Assembly (NCBI GenBank): GCA_002409525.1
Contig: DHNM01000022.1
Span: forward strand, 1,571-15,962
DNA length: 14,392 nt
Direction: 5' to 3'
Origin: Eubacterium sp. UBA5416
Lineage (GTDB): Bacteria > Bacillota > Clostridia > Lachnospirales > Lachnospiraceae
Below, piece after piece: positions 14,202 through 14,392 of this stretch. The stretch's first letter is position 1; each line of letters starts with the position of its first letter. The notes under the pieces are model-generated. The model saw nothing but the letters and a program-made list of their open reading frames with translations, searched no databases and was not told the DNA's origin. The position numbers and the translations under genes are program-made.

Positions 14202-14392
14202 TCAAATAATTCAGGTAGCATTAATAAGTAAAATATTGTATAATATAAGCTGATTGAATTAAAAAGCAAGCTGTTTTTACAAAAGAAAACTTGTATTCTT
14301 ATGTACGAAGAGAATGCACTCAGGTGCTAAAGGGGATTAAAAGGGTGATGGGATGAGAAAAAAGGGTGAAAATAGTCGGGTGTCCAGCAAAC
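14202..14392 (+). promoter_or_regulatory. right-edge intergenic region with a -10 box and G-rich leader-like sequence
   Basis: No long gene is seen after the ygfK terminator. A perfect TATAAT lies at 14239-14244, but its -35 region (TAGCAT) is poor. Further right, CAGGTGC (14321-14327), GGATTAAAAGGG (14334-14345) and GGGTGAAAA (14364-14372) follow in an order reminiscent of the first half of a cobalamin riboswitch, but the conserved blocks are imperfect and the window ends before the decisive part. AAAAGGGTGA occurs twice, 21 bp apart (14339 and 14360). Confidence 0.35.
14353..14392 (+). CDS. possible start of a next gene (truncated by window edge)
   Basis: ATG at 14353 opens a frame (MRKKGENSRVSSK) to the window end, with AAAAGGG about 8 nt upstream as a possible ribosome binding site and a TATAAT about 110 bp upstream. 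Thirteen codons are too few to name a family. The same bases could instead be part of an untranslated structured leader. Confidence 0.3.
   Translation, partial: MRKKGENSRVSSK

Overview
The window looks like a chromosomal segment from a gut-type member of the Clostridia, probably Lachnospiraceae. This is inferred from moderate-to-low GC, strong AGGAGG-type ribosome binding sites, tight operons, AT-rich promoters and protein sequences of clostridial flavour. The sequence alone does not fix the genus. No rRNA, tRNA, mobile element or CRISPR array is visible.

Layout. On the plus strand, the left edge carries the C-terminal part of a YheO/DauR-type regulator (to 340), then ridA (403-780) and a guanine deaminase, guaD (802-2088). 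A convergent intergenic region (2089-2326) holds a bidirectional terminator and two further palindromes. A minus-strand operon then reads from right to left: a second, complete YheO/DauR-type regulator (9373-8711), ygeX (diaminopropionate ammonia-lyase), ygeY (M20 hydrolase), ygeW (knotted carbamoyltransferase), a carbamate kinase, and an NCS2 purine permease. A terminator-like structured hairpin separates the kinase from the permease. Divergently, after a 367-bp regulatory region, the plus strand carries ssnA (9741-11072) and ygfK (11100-14087), closed by a strong terminator. The right edge is intergenic and may hold the start of another gene or a leader element.

How the genes fit together. 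This is the clostridial form of the cluster known in E. coli as ygeWXY-yqeA-ygfK-ssnA, associated with anaerobic purine (urate/xanthine) breakdown and with selenium-dependent molybdenum hydroxylases. The permease should import a purine and GuaD should turn guanine into xanthine. YgfK (flavo/Fe-S) and SsnA (amidohydrolase) probably help to reduce and open the ring. YgeY and YgeW probably process ureido/carbamoyl intermediates. YgeX degrades 2,3-diaminopropionate to pyruvate and ammonia, and the carbamate kinase recovers ATP from carbamoyl phosphate. RidA would remove the reactive 2-aminoacrylate that YgeX releases. The hydantoinase gene (hyuA) and xanthine dehydrogenase genes that accompany this set elsewhere are absent from the window.

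The points most worth a second look are: a permease lacking two polar residues considered essential in its family; the domain order of YgfK, which looks like a rearranged dihydropyrimidine dehydrogenase; a repeated CTAAAT-type palindrome in the divergent promoter region; two tiny ORFs in the ssnA leader; and the structured attenuator-like hairpin ahead of the permease.
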